This document shows positions 35,877 through 44,774 of a DNA stretch of 64,000 bases, in pieces. The translations under genes and the position numbers were made by a program. The stretch is from Kallipyga gabonensis. Its GTDB lineage: Bacteria; Bacillota; Clostridia; Tissierellales; Peptoniphilaceae. Position 1 is the stretch's first letter; every line of letters starts with the position of its first letter. The stretch spans positions 1,240,001 to 1,304,000 of the forward strand of contig NZ_CXYV01000002.1 in NCBI RefSeq assembly GCF_001286805.1, in the 5' to 3' direction. The notes under the pieces are model-generated. The model was not told the origin of the DNA. It saw only the letters and a list, made by a program, of their open reading frames with translations, and did not search any database.

Positions 35877-38315
35877 TTAGAAACGGTTGGAACCGCCTAA
35901 TTCTTCCAGATTCTCCCGAATCTCTTTCATCTTTTCATTAATCTGGGCGTTGGTCAAAGTCCCCTCTTCTGAAGCCAGCTCTACCCGCAGGGTAATGGAT
36001 TTTTTCCCCTGAGGAATCTGATCACCCCGGTATTCATCGACAAAAGACACCGATTCAACCTTACCCAGGATGGGTTTGATGATAGCGGACCAAGACATGC
36101 CCTCATCAAAAATCAGGGAAATATCCTGGAAAACATGGGGAAAGAGTGGAAGTGCGTGGTAGCGGTTATTTCTTGAGTCAGAGGGAACCAGGGCTTCCAC
36201 ATCCAGGGAAATCAGGCAGGCATCATGGTATTTCAGGTCTAAATCTCTCTTTACCATGTTGGACACCAGCCCCATGGCTCCAATGGACTTGCCCCGATAG
36301 AAAATGTTGATCCAGGCATTCCTATCCGCCCAGGAGGGCTTGGCTTCCTGGCGGAAGCTTATAGGGTCAACTTGTACTGCCCGGGGCATGGCTTCTAAAA
36401 TTCCTTTACCTTCATAAAATAGTTCTTTAGCATCTTGTCCAACCAAAGCCAGGCAAAGTTCCCGGTGCATGAGGGGGAGAGTCTCGGCTTCCTCCGATGG
36501 GTGACTCTGTCCCGGCTGATAGACCTGGGCCAGCTCAAAGATACGGAAGCGGTCGTAGAAACGGACATTGGATACCACGGCATCCATGAGGTTGGCGACC
36601 AGACTCCGGCGGAGTTTCGCTTGGTTGGGAGCCGGGGGCTGGGCAAGGGTAAGGGCCTCTTCCTCAGCCAGTCCCAAAGCGGAAAGACTCTCCTCCCTGG
36701 ACCAGGGATAGGTCATGATCTCATAGGTCCCGGCCTGGAAAGCCAGGAATTCACGGATTGACCGGTCCAAATCTTCATTTCTTTGGTTGACAGCCTTAGT
36801 AAGTGCAACACGAGGAGCTTTTAGGTCAAAGTTTTCATAGCCGATCATCCGGGCGACTTCTTCTAAAATATCGTCAGGAAGAGAAACATCCCCGGTCGAC
36901 CGCCAGCTGGGAACCAGAACCCGGTAGTGGTCGCCCTCTTCTTTCTCCAGAGAGAAGCCCAGGGGTTGGAGCAGGGCCTCAACCTCTTCTCCATCCACTT
37001 CCCGTCCCAGGCGGTCAGACAGCCAGGTCATGGAAATTTCCACTTCTTTCGGACAGGTTTCTTCCAAGGTCAGGTCGGCGAAGGCGACCGCCCTGACCTC
37101 CGGGAAGAGCTCCCGGAAAAGGGCCATGGCCACCCCCAGGGTCTGGTCCATTCGCTGGGTATCCAGGCCTTTTTCATGGCGCTGGGAGGCTTCCGTCCGG
37201 ATCCCATAGCGCTGGGCGGTCTTCCGGATCATCTGAGGCTTGAAGTTGGCAATTTCCAGGACGGTTTCCTTGGTGGACGCCTGGATGGAATCGTGGGCCC
37301 CGCCCATGCATCCGGCCAATCCCAAGGCTTTATCCTCATCGGCGATGACGATGTCCTTATCGGTCAACTGAAGTTCTTTCCCATCTAAAAGAGTCAGTTT
37401 TTCCCCTTCCTTGGCCCGACGTACCCTGAGGCCTCCGACAATATGGTCCTCGTCGTAGGCATGGGTGGGAACCCCGGTGACCATCATCATATAATTGGTC
37501 CAATCAACCAGGGCGTTGATGGGACGGATGCCCACCTTCATCAGGGAAGTCTGAAGCCAAAGGGGGGATTTCCTGTCATCCACTCCGGCCAGGTGAAGAG
37601 CTAAGAAACGGTGGCAGATTTCCGGGTCTTCAATGGAGAGGGGGAAGTCTTCCACCTTGTTCTTGTCGAAGAAGTCTTTAGCATCAGGAAGGGCTTTCAA
37701 GGGACGGTGGTAGATGGCGGCCAGCTCCCGGGCAATGCCGTAGTGACCCCAGAGGTCGGGCCGGTTAGTTAAGGACTTATTTTCAATCTCAATGATGAAG
37801 TCATCTAAACCCAAAAAGTCAGCAATATTTTCTCCTGCCTTGAAGGTCATTTCGGGCAAAGATTTGGTGAGATCGACGATGTAATGGTCTTCAGGAGCAG
37901 GGAAAAGGTCGGACAGGCCCACTTCACCGGCTCCACAGATCATCCCGTAGGAGTCGACTCCGCGGAGCTTGCTCTCGCTGATCTTGACCGGCTCTCCTTC
38001 CCCATGCCAGACAACATATGCCCCGGGTAAGGAGCAAATCACGGCATGACCTTCGACGATGTTGCTGCCCCCACAGACAATTTGAACATCCTCTCCCCTG
38101 CCGATATCCACCAGGCAGACCCTGAGGCGGTCAGCATCCGGGTGAGGGCTGACTTTTCTGATGATCCCGACCACAATATTTTGGTATTTTTCACGGAGGT
38201 CCGTGGTGGATTCCACTTCCACAGTCCGCATGGTCAAGTCATAGGCCAGGTCTTCCATGGTCAGGTCCTGAGGCAGGTCTACATAAGAATTTAACCATTT
38301 ATAGGATATGAGCAT
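35877..38315 (-). CDS. pheT: Phenylalanyl-tRNA synthetase beta subunit
   Basis: 812 aa. N-terminal tRNA-binding (EMAP-like) domain (VGIIRKVSPHPDADRLRVCLVD, VCGGSNI), B3/B4 editing domain (about 210-390, including RRAKEGEKLTLLDGKELQL), B5 domain, the catalytic-like core and a C-terminal anticodon-binding ferredoxin-fold domain (FPHVFQDISLIFDEGMSW). Works as an alpha2-beta2 enzyme with PheS, whose gene lies 8 nt upstream. Full length. Confidence 0.97.
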   Translation of the reverse strand: MLISYKWLNSYVDLPQDLTMEDLAYDLTMRTVEVESTTDLREKYQNIVVGIIRKVSPHPDADRLRVCLVDIGRGEDVQIVCGGSNIVEGHAVICSLPGAYVVWHGEGEPVKISESKLRGVDSYGMICGAGEVGLSDLFPAPEDHYIVDLTKSLPEMTFKAGENIADFLGLDDFIIEIENKSLTNRPDLWGHYGIARELAAIYHRPLKALPDAKDFFDKNKVEDFPLSIEDPEICHRFLALHLAGVDDRKSPLWLQTSLMKVGIRPINALVDWTNYMMMVTGVPTHAYDEDHIVGGLRVRRAKEGEKLTLLDGKELQLTDKDIVIADEDKALGLAGCMGGAHDSIQASTKETVLEIANFKPQMIRKTAQRYGIRTEASQRHEKGLDTQRMDQTLGVAMALFRELFPEVRAVAFADLTLEETCPKEVEISMTWLSDRLGREVDGEEVEALLQPLGFSLEKEEGDHYRVLVPSWRSTGDVSLPDDILEEVARMIGYENFDLKAPRVALTKAVNQRNEDLDRSIREFLAFQAGTYEIMTYPWSREESLSALGLAEEEALTLAQPPAPNQAKLRRSLVANLMDAVVSNVRFYDRFRIFELAQVYQPGQSHPSEEAETLPLMHRELCLALVGQDAKELFYEGKGILEAMPRAVQVDPISFRQEAKPSWADRNAWINIFYRGKSIGAMGLVSNMVKRDLDLKYHDACLISLDVEALVPSDSRNNRYHALPLFPHVFQDISLIFDEGMSWSAIIKPILGKVESVSFVDEYRGDQIPQGKKSITLRVELASEEGTLTNAQINEKMKEIRENLEELGGSNRF

Positions 38316-38323
38316 ACTTCCTC

Positions 38324-39361
38324 CTAACGGAATTGTTTCAGGAAACGAAGGTCGCCGGAGTGGAAGAGACGGACGTCATCCACCCCATATCGCATCATGA
38401 CCAGGCGGTCCAAGCCGATGTTAATATAGAATCCGGACCAGACCTCAGGATCCAGGCCCGCCGCTTTCAAGACATTGGGATGGGGGGATCCACCCGGCAT
38501 GACTTCCAGCCAACCGCTGTGGTGGCAGGTCCGGCAACCCTTGCCCATGCAGACCTGGCATTCCATATCAATTTCAAAGCCCGGCTCCACAAAGGGGAAG
38601 AATCCGGCCCGCATACGGGTATTTACCGGGTGTCCGAAGACTTTTTCCAAAATGGTATCGATTAGGAGCTGACCGGAGGCAAAGGAAAAATTCTTATCGA
38701 CGATCAGGGCCTCATATTGAGAGAATGCCCGCTCATGGTTGGCATCGGTGGTCTCATTGCGGAAAACCTGACCGGGATAGACGAAACGGGCCGGAGCCCC
38801 ATATTTCTTCAGATACCGGACCGAAGCCCCTGTCAAATGGGGGCGAAGGGCCAGGCGTTCAAAGCCCTGCTTATCTTCTGTCCCCTCCAGCCAATAGGTA
38901 TCCATGGTCTCACGGGCAGGATGGTTGGGAGGGAAATTCAAATTGTCGAAGGCATACTTTTCCGAAGAGATGTCATCCTCGGAGAAAATCTCGAACCCCA
39001 AAGAAAGGAAGGCGTCGTTCAGGTCGTACATCATCTGGGTGATCGGATGGAGGGCGCCGGTCTCCAGGGCCTTGCCCGGACGGGAAAGGTCCAGGGCCCC
39101 ATCCACTACGGATGAGTTGGCTATGATTTCCGTTTTCCGGTCTTCAATTGCCCGGTAAAGGGCCTGCTTGGACAAGTTGGCTTCCTTACCCAGGGCCTTC
39201 TTTTCCCCCCCCTTGAGGTCTTTAATCCCTTTTAAGACCTCGGTCAAGCTTCCCTTTTTTCCCAGAACCTTGACCCGGAGGTCTTCCAGGTCCTCCAAAC
39301 GGTCAGCCGATTGGATGGCTTCCTGGGCCTCCTCCACTAATGCTCTGACTTCTTCGATCAT
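38324..39361 (-). CDS. pheS: Phenylalanyl-tRNA synthetase alpha subunit
   Basis: 345 aa. N-terminal coiled coil for tRNA binding (about 1-90, LRVKVLGKKGSLTEVLKGI), then class II motifs: HPITQMMYDLNDAFLSLGF, the motif 2 region VYPGQVFRNETTDANHERAFSQ and motif 3 GLDRLVMMRYGVDDVRLF. Start ATG after GAGGAGG. A TATAAT (39445-39450, minus strand) lies in the 133-nt gap to the methyltransferase gene, so pheST may have its own promoter. No T-box leader is visible here. Confidence 0.97.
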   Translation of the reverse strand: MIEEVRALVEEAQEAIQSADRLEDLEDLRVKVLGKKGSLTEVLKGIKDLKGGEKKALGKEANLSKQALYRAIEDRKTEIIANSSVVDGALDLSRPGKALETGALHPITQMMYDLNDAFLSLGFEIFSEDDISSEKYAFDNLNFPPNHPARETMDTYWLEGTEDKQGFERLALRPHLTGASVRYLKKYGAPARFVYPGQVFRNETTDANHERAFSQYEALIVDKNFSFASGQLLIDTILEKVFGHPVNTRMRAGFFPFVEPGFEIDMECQVCMGKGCRTCHHSGWLEVMPGGSPHPNVLKAAGLDPEVWSGFYINIGLDRLVMMRYGVDDVRLFHSGDLRFLKQFR

Positions 39362-39494
39362 ATTTCCTCCTCATCGGTAAAGCGAAGGCAGGGCCCGGAC
39401 TCGGACGCCGACCATCGACAATGATGCTTGGTAACTAAAAATTAATTATATCGTAAAATAGGGAATCCTTCATCTTTCCGAATTCCCAGGCCCA

Positions 39495-40394
39495 TCAGAT
39501 GGTTGAAAAGTAGGCCATGAGGATCGCTCCCGAAACCGCTGCATTTAGGGATTCCACCTGGGGGGCCATAGGGATGGAGACTTTCCCATCCAAGACCGCC
39601 ATAAAACCCGGTCGGATGCCCTGACCTTCTGATCCTATCACCAGGGCCAGGGGGGGATCTTTCTTGGGGAAGAGCCGGTAATCCTCCCCTTCCATATCCG
39701 CTCCCAGCCAAGGAATGTCGCTTTCTTCCTTCCATACCAGGGCATCTTTTTCACTGGACCGGCAAATTTCCAGGCGGAAGGAGGCCCCCATGGAGGCCCG
39801 AAGGACCTTTTCATTGGAGGGGTCACAGGAATCCACCAAGAGGACCCGGTGAAAGCCCAAGGCTTCTCCTGTCCGAAGGAGGGTGCCTAGATTTCCCGGA
39901 TCCTGAATGCCGTCAAGAACCAGGTATAGGCCCGGTTGACGGAAACCGACAAACCGCCCATCCGATCCCGGTTCCCGGATGACCGCTAAAAGCCCATCCG
40001 AGTTTTCCATCGAGGAGAGGTCTTCAAAGAGGGCATGAGGCAGGAGGACGGCCCGGTCCTTAACCCAGCCGGCGATCTCCTGGCTGATGTAGTCTCCTCC
40101 CCCGGAATCCAGAATCGCTTTTAACTCATTTTCCACTTTTAGGGAAATGTCTTCTTCAAACTCGTTTTTTTCCCGATGTCGTTCCTTGAGATTGGCAATA
40201 AAAAGCGGCAGGGTCCGGTCCATCTTCTCCCGGTCAATGACCAGGGCTTCCATATCCATGCCCGAAAGAAGGGCCTCCACCACCAATTTATGGCTCTCCA
40301 CCAGGAAAGCTTCCTGCTTCTTCCGGCCATGGACCGTTTTCAATTTTTTCCAGGCCTTGTAGCGACCGTTACCGGCTGAATCGATCCGGTCCAT
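39495..40394 (-). CDS. TrmH/SpoU-family RNA 2'-O-methyltransferase
   Basis: 299 aa. SPOUT fold with the three SpoU motifs: LVLDGIQDPGNLGTLLRTGEALGF, LALVIGSEGQGIRP and VSIPMAPQVESLNAAVSGAI. The N-terminal part (about 10-110) resembles the substrate-binding SpoU_sub_bind domain. It transfers a methyl group from SAM to a ribose in tRNA or rRNA; the target is not predictable. A gene of this type directly upstream of pheST is common in Firmicutes. Confidence 0.92.
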   Translation of the reverse strand: MDRIDSAGNGRYKAWKKLKTVHGRKKQEAFLVESHKLVVEALLSGMDMEALVIDREKMDRTLPLFIANLKERHREKNEFEEDISLKVENELKAILDSGGGDYISQEIAGWVKDRAVLLPHALFEDLSSMENSDGLLAVIREPGSDGRFVGFRQPGLYLVLDGIQDPGNLGTLLRTGEALGFHRVLLVDSCDPSNEKVLRASMGASFRLEICRSSEKDALVWKEESDIPWLGADMEGEDYRLFPKKDPPLALVIGSEGQGIRPGFMAVLDGKVSIPMAPQVESLNAAVSGAILMAYFSTI

Positions 40395-40403
40395 CCCTTC
40401 CTC

Positions 40404-41078
40404 CTATTCCTCTTCTTCCTTGGCACGGTGGTCCAAGTTAAGGATGTCTTCCTGCTTGCCCAAGACATAGACCCGGTCCCCCACTTCAAAAGTCAAATCT
40501 GTGGCAGGGTTGAGCATGAGGTCTTCTTCCCTCTGGACAGCGATGATGGTCACGTTGTAAACCATCCGGACACCAATATCACCCAGGCTCTTGCCGATCC
40601 AGCTGTCCGGAACCGGGAGGTTGGAGACCGAGTAGTCGGAGGATTCACCGAGGGCATCAAAGAGGGAGCCGCCGGCCAGCTTATGGGCCAGGCGGGACCC
40701 CATCTCCTTTTCCGGAAGGATGACCTTGTTGGCCCCTACTCTTAGAAGGATCCGGGCATGGCGCTCGGACATGGCCTTGGCAATGATGTAGGGGACTTCC
40801 TTTTCCTTGCAGATGGTGACCGCCATGAGGGCGGCCTCGAAATCCTCGGTGAGGGAGATGATGGCGCAGTCCACATTGGATATCCCAATGCCGTCGAGGG
40901 TCCCTTCCTGGCCCACATCCGCTGTCACTCCATAGGTGACAAATTCGGCCATCTCATTGACCTTGTCCTCATCATAGTCCACCACGAGAACTTCCTTCCC
41001 CAGGGAGGCCAGTTCCTTAGCCACATTGCTCCCGAACCGTCCCAATCCCAAAACCGCAAAGCTATCAAAATTTTTCAT
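40404..41078 (-). CDS. ktrA: Potassium uptake regulatory subunit, KtrA/TrkA type
   Basis: 224 aa. RCK_N domain with a Rossmann nucleotide loop (FAVLGLGRFGSNVAKELASLGKEVLVVDYDEDKV), acidic end of beta-2, then RCK_C (about 140-220). It binds ATP/ADP or NAD(H) and gates the KtrB channel. It follows the KtrB gene after 10 nt. Of two adjacent ATGs the second (41076-41078) was preferred because GGAG lies 6 nt upstream of it. Confidence 0.93.
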   Translation of the reverse strand: MKNFDSFAVLGLGRFGSNVAKELASLGKEVLVVDYDEDKVNEMAEFVTYGVTADVGQEGTLDGIGISNVDCAIISLTEDFEAALMAVTICKEKEVPYIIAKAMSERHARILLRVGANKVILPEKEMGSRLAHKLAGGSLFDALGESSDYSVSNLPVPDSWIGKSLGDIGVRMVYNVTIIAVQREEDLMLNPATDLTFEVGDRVYVLGKQEDILNLDHRAKEEEE

Positions 41079-41088
41079 CATTATCTCC

Positions 41089-42435
41089 TTATCCGATCAT
41101 AACGGACTCTTCCGCTACCCGGTGTCCCCGATACTTGGCCGGCCGCAAGAGGGCCCCTAACATGGTTACCGGACCGATCTTCCCAAAGACCATGGTGATG
41201 GCCACCAGGATCTTGGACAGGGCATGGAGGTTTCCGGTAATCCCTCGACTCAAGCCCACTGTCCCATAGGCCGAAATCACTTCAAAAAAGAGATCCAAAA
41301 AATCTTTATCAGCTTCCACCAGCTGGATAAGAAAACCGACGATGGTAATCCAAAAGATAGAAGCGGTAAAAAGGATCAGGGCCTGTTGGAAGTTTTCTCG
41401 GGTGCAGTTCCGGTGAAAAACAGGGAGGTCCCGGGTATGGCGGACGCGGGCAATCAGGCCCAGGACCAGGACCGCCATGGTTGTCGTCTTAAGACCGCCG
41501 GCGGTTCCTCCAGGTGAGCCTCCGATAAACATGAGGAAGCAGGAAAAGAGGGAGGAAGGCCTGGTCATGGCCGCCTGGTCGAAGGTGAAGAATCCGGCGG
41601 TCCGGAGGCTGGCCGACTGGAAAAAGGCATTCAGGGTCTTCTCTCCCAAAGTCATCCCCCCGATGGTGGAAAGATTTCCATATTCCATGAGGAAAATGCC
41701 CAGGGTACCCAGGGTCAGGAGGAGAAGGGTTATGGCAGTGACCATCTTGGTTTGGAGGCGGATCCTCTTGGTCTTTCGGAAGAAGAAGTCGATGTAGACG
41801 ACATAACCCAAACCGGCAACGATGATGAGGCCCGCTATAGTCAGAAGGACCACAGGGTTGGCGGAATAGTCCGATAGGGATACCGGCCCCAGGGGATCAA
41901 ATCCGGCGTTACAAAAGGCGGATATGGACAGGAAGATGGCGTAAAGAAGGCCTTTGATCAGGCCAAATTGGGGGACCATTTGACTGGCCAGGATAACGGC
42001 CCCTATCCCTTCGATCAGGAAGGTGGCCTTGAGAATAAATTTCAAAAAACGAACCAGTCCGGTCAGCTCATCCTCATTTTTTTCCTCCATAAAAATAACC
42101 CTCTGGCTCATGCCCAGCTTTCTCCCCGTTAAAAGGGCCAGGGCACCGACCGCGGTCATAACCCCCAGACCGCCGAGTTGGATTAAGAGAAGGATGATGG
42201 CTTGGCCTAAGGGGGACCAGAAGGAGGCTGTGGTCACCGGAGTCAGGCCGGTGACACAAACGGCGGAAGTCGAAACAAAGAAGGCATCAACAGGCGAAGT
42301 AAAACTCCCCTCCGCTGACGAAAAGGGCAGGCAGAGAAGGAGGGTCCCGATCAGGATGACGGTCAGGTAGGCGAGGAGAAAGAAAAGCGGAGGGGACTTT
42401 TGAATCCTCTTGAACAAGCGTTTTTGGAAATTCAC
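41089..42435 (-). CDS. ktrB: Potassium uptake channel subunit, KtrB/TrkH type
   Basis: 448 aa, polytopic. Four repeats with P-loop selectivity-filter marks, such as TSAVCVTGLTPVTT, ISAFCNAGFDP, SLRTAGFFTF and ISAYGTVGLSRG, and the loop IGGSPGGTAGGLKTTT. Sodium- or proton-linked K+ uptake with KtrA. The start is GTG (42433-42435), overlapping the C26 gene stop in a GTGA and following GAGGAAG; an in-frame ATG 36 nt upstream lies inside the C26 gene and was rejected. Confidence 0.93.
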   Translation of the reverse strand: MNFQKRLFKRIQKSPPLFFLLAYLTVILIGTLLLCLPFSSAEGSFTSPVDAFFVSTSAVCVTGLTPVTTASFWSPLGQAIILLLIQLGGLGVMTAVGALALLTGRKLGMSQRVIFMEEKNEDELTGLVRFLKFILKATFLIEGIGAVILASQMVPQFGLIKGLLYAIFLSISAFCNAGFDPLGPVSLSDYSANPVVLLTIAGLIIVAGLGYVVYIDFFFRKTKRIRLQTKMVTAITLLLLTLGTLGIFLMEYGNLSTIGGMTLGEKTLNAFFQSASLRTAGFFTFDQAAMTRPSSLFSCFLMFIGGSPGGTAGGLKTTTMAVLVLGLIARVRHTRDLPVFHRNCTRENFQQALILFTASIFWITIVGFLIQLVEADKDFLDLFFEVISAYGTVGLSRGITGNLHALSKILVAITMVFGKIGPVTMLGALLRPAKYRGHRVAEESVMIG

Positions 42436-43199
42436 TTTTTCTTCCTCTCTCCGGCACGAGTCACCAACCAATTCAGGATGGCCTGCTGGGCCTCATCTTT
42501 TTCGGCCATCATCTCCGGATGCCACTGGACGAAAAGGAGGTCCTGACGTTCCTCACCTTCCAGGGCTTCCACCAAGCCGTCTCGGCTTCTGGCGACCACC
42601 CTCAAGCCCTCCCCCACCTTCTTTACCGCCTGGTGGTGGAAGGAATTGACCCAAAGCTTTCCGCTTCCCACAATCCCTTCAAGGATGGAGCCCTCTTCCA
42701 CACAAACCTGGTGGCTCCCATAAAATTTCGGGATGGACTCATTGCTATGAGCGATCTCACTCTCATACTGGCTGGGAATGTCCTGGTAGAGGGATCCTCC
42801 CCGGGAAATATTGAAGACCTGGATCCCCCGGCAAATGCCTAAAATAGGGAGCCCTTCCTGGTCGTAGGCTAAACGGGCCAGGTCCAATTCCTGGAGGTCC
42901 CTCTCGGGAACGGTGGTGCCCAACTCTTTTCGGCTATCCTCTCCATAGAGTGAAGGCATGGGGTCCGTCCCTCCCGTGAAGATGAGGCCGTCCACCAGGT
43001 CAACATAGGTCTTTCTTAACTCAAAATTTTCGGTATAAGGAATAATAAAGGGTATTCCTCCTGCTCTTTCAACAGCAGAGATGAAATCATGGTTTATCAC
43101 ATCATAGGATTGTCCGGACACTCCGATATGAAGCATCGGGCCCAAACGGTCATCAGGAGTATAATGACCGGTTATCCCAATAAGTGGTCTTTTTTGCAT
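42432..43199 (-). CDS. Class I glutamine amidotransferase-like hydrolase (peptidase C26, PuuD-like)
   Basis: 255 aa. Triad of the family: Cys123 in LGICRGIQVFN, and His227 and Glu229 in VQWHPEMM. The oxyanion part ILGICRG and the stretch GGTDPMPSLYGED match gamma-glutamyl-gamma-aminobutyrate hydrolases. It would cleave gamma-glutamyl amides, but the substrate is not known. First gene of a long minus-strand run and translationally coupled to ktrB (4-nt overlap), an unusual partnership for this enzyme class. Confidence 0.88.
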   Translation of the reverse strand: MQKRPLIGITGHYTPDDRLGPMLHIGVSGQSYDVINHDFISAVERAGGIPFIIPYTENFELRKTYVDLVDGLIFTGGTDPMPSLYGEDSRKELGTTVPERDLQELDLARLAYDQEGLPILGICRGIQVFNISRGGSLYQDIPSQYESEIAHSNESIPKFYGSHQVCVEEGSILEGIVGSGKLWVNSFHHQAVKKVGEGLRVVARSRDGLVEALEGEERQDLLFVQWHPEMMAEKDEAQQAILNWLVTRAGERKKK

Positions 43200-43287
43200 G
43201 AATAGGGGCCTTCCTTTCTATAACCGCTAAGCATGTCTATTTTAATAGATAGTCGCCTTCATGACAATGAAATTGGAGGGGAAGCCC

Positions 43288-43316
43288 TTGACAGATGGCC
43301 GGAAGGCCTTTACAAT
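43288..43316 (+). promoter_or_regulatory. Promoter of infC-rpmI-rplT
   Basis: TTGACA (43288-43293), a 17-nt spacer and TACAAT (43311-43316). Transcription would start near 43323, giving a leader of about 150 nt. Confidence 0.88.
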
Positions 43317-43322
43317 AAGAGC

Positions 43323-43472
43323 GTTGAAGCAGGGTTCCCACTCTCACCGACAGCCAGGGCTCGTTCGGTTACTCGTGAAAACTTCCACCTTGACCCATTC
43401 AAGGTCTTTTCCGGTGGTAATGAGTATAGTGGGCACTTTGTCCGCTATTTTTTTATTTTTAGGAGGTGCACC
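43323..43472 (+). promoter_or_regulatory. Leader/attenuator of infC operon (candidate L20 leader)
   Basis: The leader contains a hairpin ACCTTGA/TCAAGGT (43387-43393 with 43399-43405). An alternative pairing CCACC/GGTGG (43385-43389 with 43413-43417) excludes it. Then comes a 10-bp terminator hairpin with a T-tract just before the infC ribosome site. In B. subtilis this operon is repressed by L20 binding its leader. The assignment to the L20 leader family is by position and architecture only. Confidence 0.6.
43426..43454 (+). terminator. Attenuator terminator in infC leader
   Basis: A 10-bp stem with two G-U pairs (43426-43435 with 43439-43448), loop CTT, followed by a T-tract at 43448-43454, seven nt before AGGAGG. 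Confidence 0.75.
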
Positions 43473-43988
43473 ATTAAGGAATTAATCATCAATGAGCAGA
43501 TTCGCGCCCAGGAAGTCCGCTTGATCGGTGATGACGGCGAGCAGATCGGCATCATCCCCATTGAAGAGGCCCAACAGAGGGCGGAAGAGGCACATTTGGA
43601 CCTGGTCCTCATGTCCCCCCAAGCCAAACCTCCGGTGGCCAAGCTCATGGATTACGGCAAGTTCCGTTACGACTCGATTAAGAGGCTCAAGGAACAGAAG
43701 AAAAACCAAAAGACCAAGGAAACCAAGGAAATGCGCCTCTCCCCACGGATCGAGCAGCATGACTTGGAAACCAAGGCCGCTAAGGTCAAGGGCTTCCTGG
43801 ACGGTGGAGATGCCTGCAAGATCTCCGTCCGCTTCCGGGGACGTGAGCTGGGTCATAAGGACTTAGGTCGTGAAGTCCTGGACCAGTTTGTCGACTTGGT
43901 TGGTGATAGTGGGGTTATTGACAAGAAGCCGACCATGGAAGGTCGCAGTATGGTGATGTTCCTCGAACCCAACCCTGATAAAGAGTAG
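43473..43988 (+). CDS. infC: Translation initiation factor IF-3, ATT start
   Basis: 171 aa. N-domain INEQIRAQEVRLIGDDGEQIGI and IF3 signature PVAKLMDYGKFRYDSIKR; C-domain IRLSP-like region KEMRLSPRIEQHDLETKAAKV and CKISVRFRGRELGHKDLG. It binds the 30S subunit and proofreads initiation. The start codon is ATT (43473-43475), 6 nt after a perfect AGGAGG. An open frame continues upstream to an ATG at 43233, but this lies before the promoter and would add 80 unrelated residues. ATT starts in infC are known from E. coli, where they give autoregulation. Confidence 0.95.
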   Translation: MKELIINEQIRAQEVRLIGDDGEQIGIIPIEEAQQRAEEAHLDLVLMSPQAKPPVAKLMDYGKFRYDSIKRLKEQKKNQKTKETKEMRLSPRIEQHDLETKAAKVKGFLDGGDACKISVRFRGRELGHKDLGREVLDQFVDLVGDSGVIDKKPTMEGRSMVMFLEPNPDKE

Positions 43989-44001
43989 ATAGGAGAATAA
44001 C

Positions 44002-44208
44002 ATGGCAGTCAAAAAGATCAAAAAAAAGACACATAGAGCTTCCGCAAAGCGTTTCAAAAGAACCGGTTCCGGCAAGCTCAAGCGCTGGTCCTCAGGCATG
44101 AACCATATCACTGGCCATTACCCCCAGAAGACGGTTCGCAAGCTTCGTCATTCGAAAACTGTTCACAAGTCGGATATGAAGCGTATCGATGATATGTTGC
44201 CCCGTTAG
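44002..44208 (+). CDS. rpmI: Ribosomal protein bL35
   Basis: 68 aa, very basic. Typical bL35 segments KKKTHRASAKRFKRTGSGKLKR, NHITGHYPQKTVRKLR and a C-terminal MKRIDDMLPR. Part of the 50S subunit. It lies 13 nt after infC with AGGAGA upstream and 14 nt before rplT. Confidence 0.97.
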   Translation: MAVKKIKKKTHRASAKRFKRTGSGKLKRWSSGMNHITGHYPQKTVRKLRHSKTVHKSDMKRIDDMLPR

Positions 44209-44222
44209 GATGGAGGTAGAAA

Positions 44223-44567
44223 ATGGCAAGAGTTAAAGGTGGCGTCAACGCCAAAAAGAATCACAAAAATGTACTAAAGCAAGCCAAGGGGTACTTTGGT
44301 TCCAAACATACCCTTTTTAGAACCGCAAAGCAGGCTGTCATCAAGTCCATGCAATATGCCTACGTGGGACGGAAGCTCCGCAAGCGTCAGTTCCGCCAGC
44401 TCTGGATCGCCCGGATCAATGCTGCCTGCCGGTCCAACGGAACCAACTACTCCCGCTTCATGGCCGGTCTCAAGAAGAACAACATTGAGATCAACCGGAA
44501 GATGCTCTCCGAGATGGCCATCCATCAGCCTGAGGATTTCAAGGCCCTGGTGGATCAAGTGAAGTAA
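44223..44567 (+). CDS. rplT: Ribosomal protein bL20
   Basis: 114 aa. Basic N-terminal extension (MARVKGGVNAKKNHKNVLKQ), then GYFGSKHTLFRTAKQAV, RKRQFRQLWIARINAACR and the globular end. It binds 23S rRNA early in 50S assembly and, in relatives, represses its own operon through the leader. Full length; last gene of the operon. Confidence 0.97.
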   Translation: MARVKGGVNAKKNHKNVLKQAKGYFGSKHTLFRTAKQAVIKSMQYAYVGRKLRKRQFRQLWIARINAACRSNGTNYSRFMAGLKKNNIEINRKMLSEMAIHQPEDFKALVDQVK

Positions 44568-44599
44568 TAGAATGACAATAAAAACTGAATAATAACAGT

Positions 44600-44642
44600 G
44601 ATCAAACCCCCTTACCCTGATCATGGTAAGGGGGTTTGATTT
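44600..44642 (+). terminator. Terminator of infC-rpmI-rplT
   Basis: A perfect 16-bp stem ATCAAACCCCCTTACC with its complement (44600-44615 with 44624-44639), 8-nt loop, followed by T-rich sequence. Confidence 0.9.
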
Positions 44643-44727
44643 ATCTTAATCATAGGTCTACTGATATTAATTACATATTCTGAGAAGTCTTTATTATTAA
44701 TAATTAATATTATAAAACAATATTTTA

Positions 44728-44736
44728 TGGTATACT
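44728..44736 (+). promoter_or_regulatory. Candidate extended -10 of the protease gene
   Basis: TGGTATACT, a TGn-extended -10 in very AT-rich sequence about 40 nt upstream of the protease ATG; no clear -35. Confidence 0.45.
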
Positions 44737-44774
44737 GATGTTAGAAAACGTTTCTATGAAGAAAGGAGATTCAC

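Noticed and set aside
43233-43472. Longer infC reading frame from the ATG at 43233
   Set aside because: It begins before the promoter at 43288-43316, lacks a ribosome site and would add 80 residues unlike any IF3.
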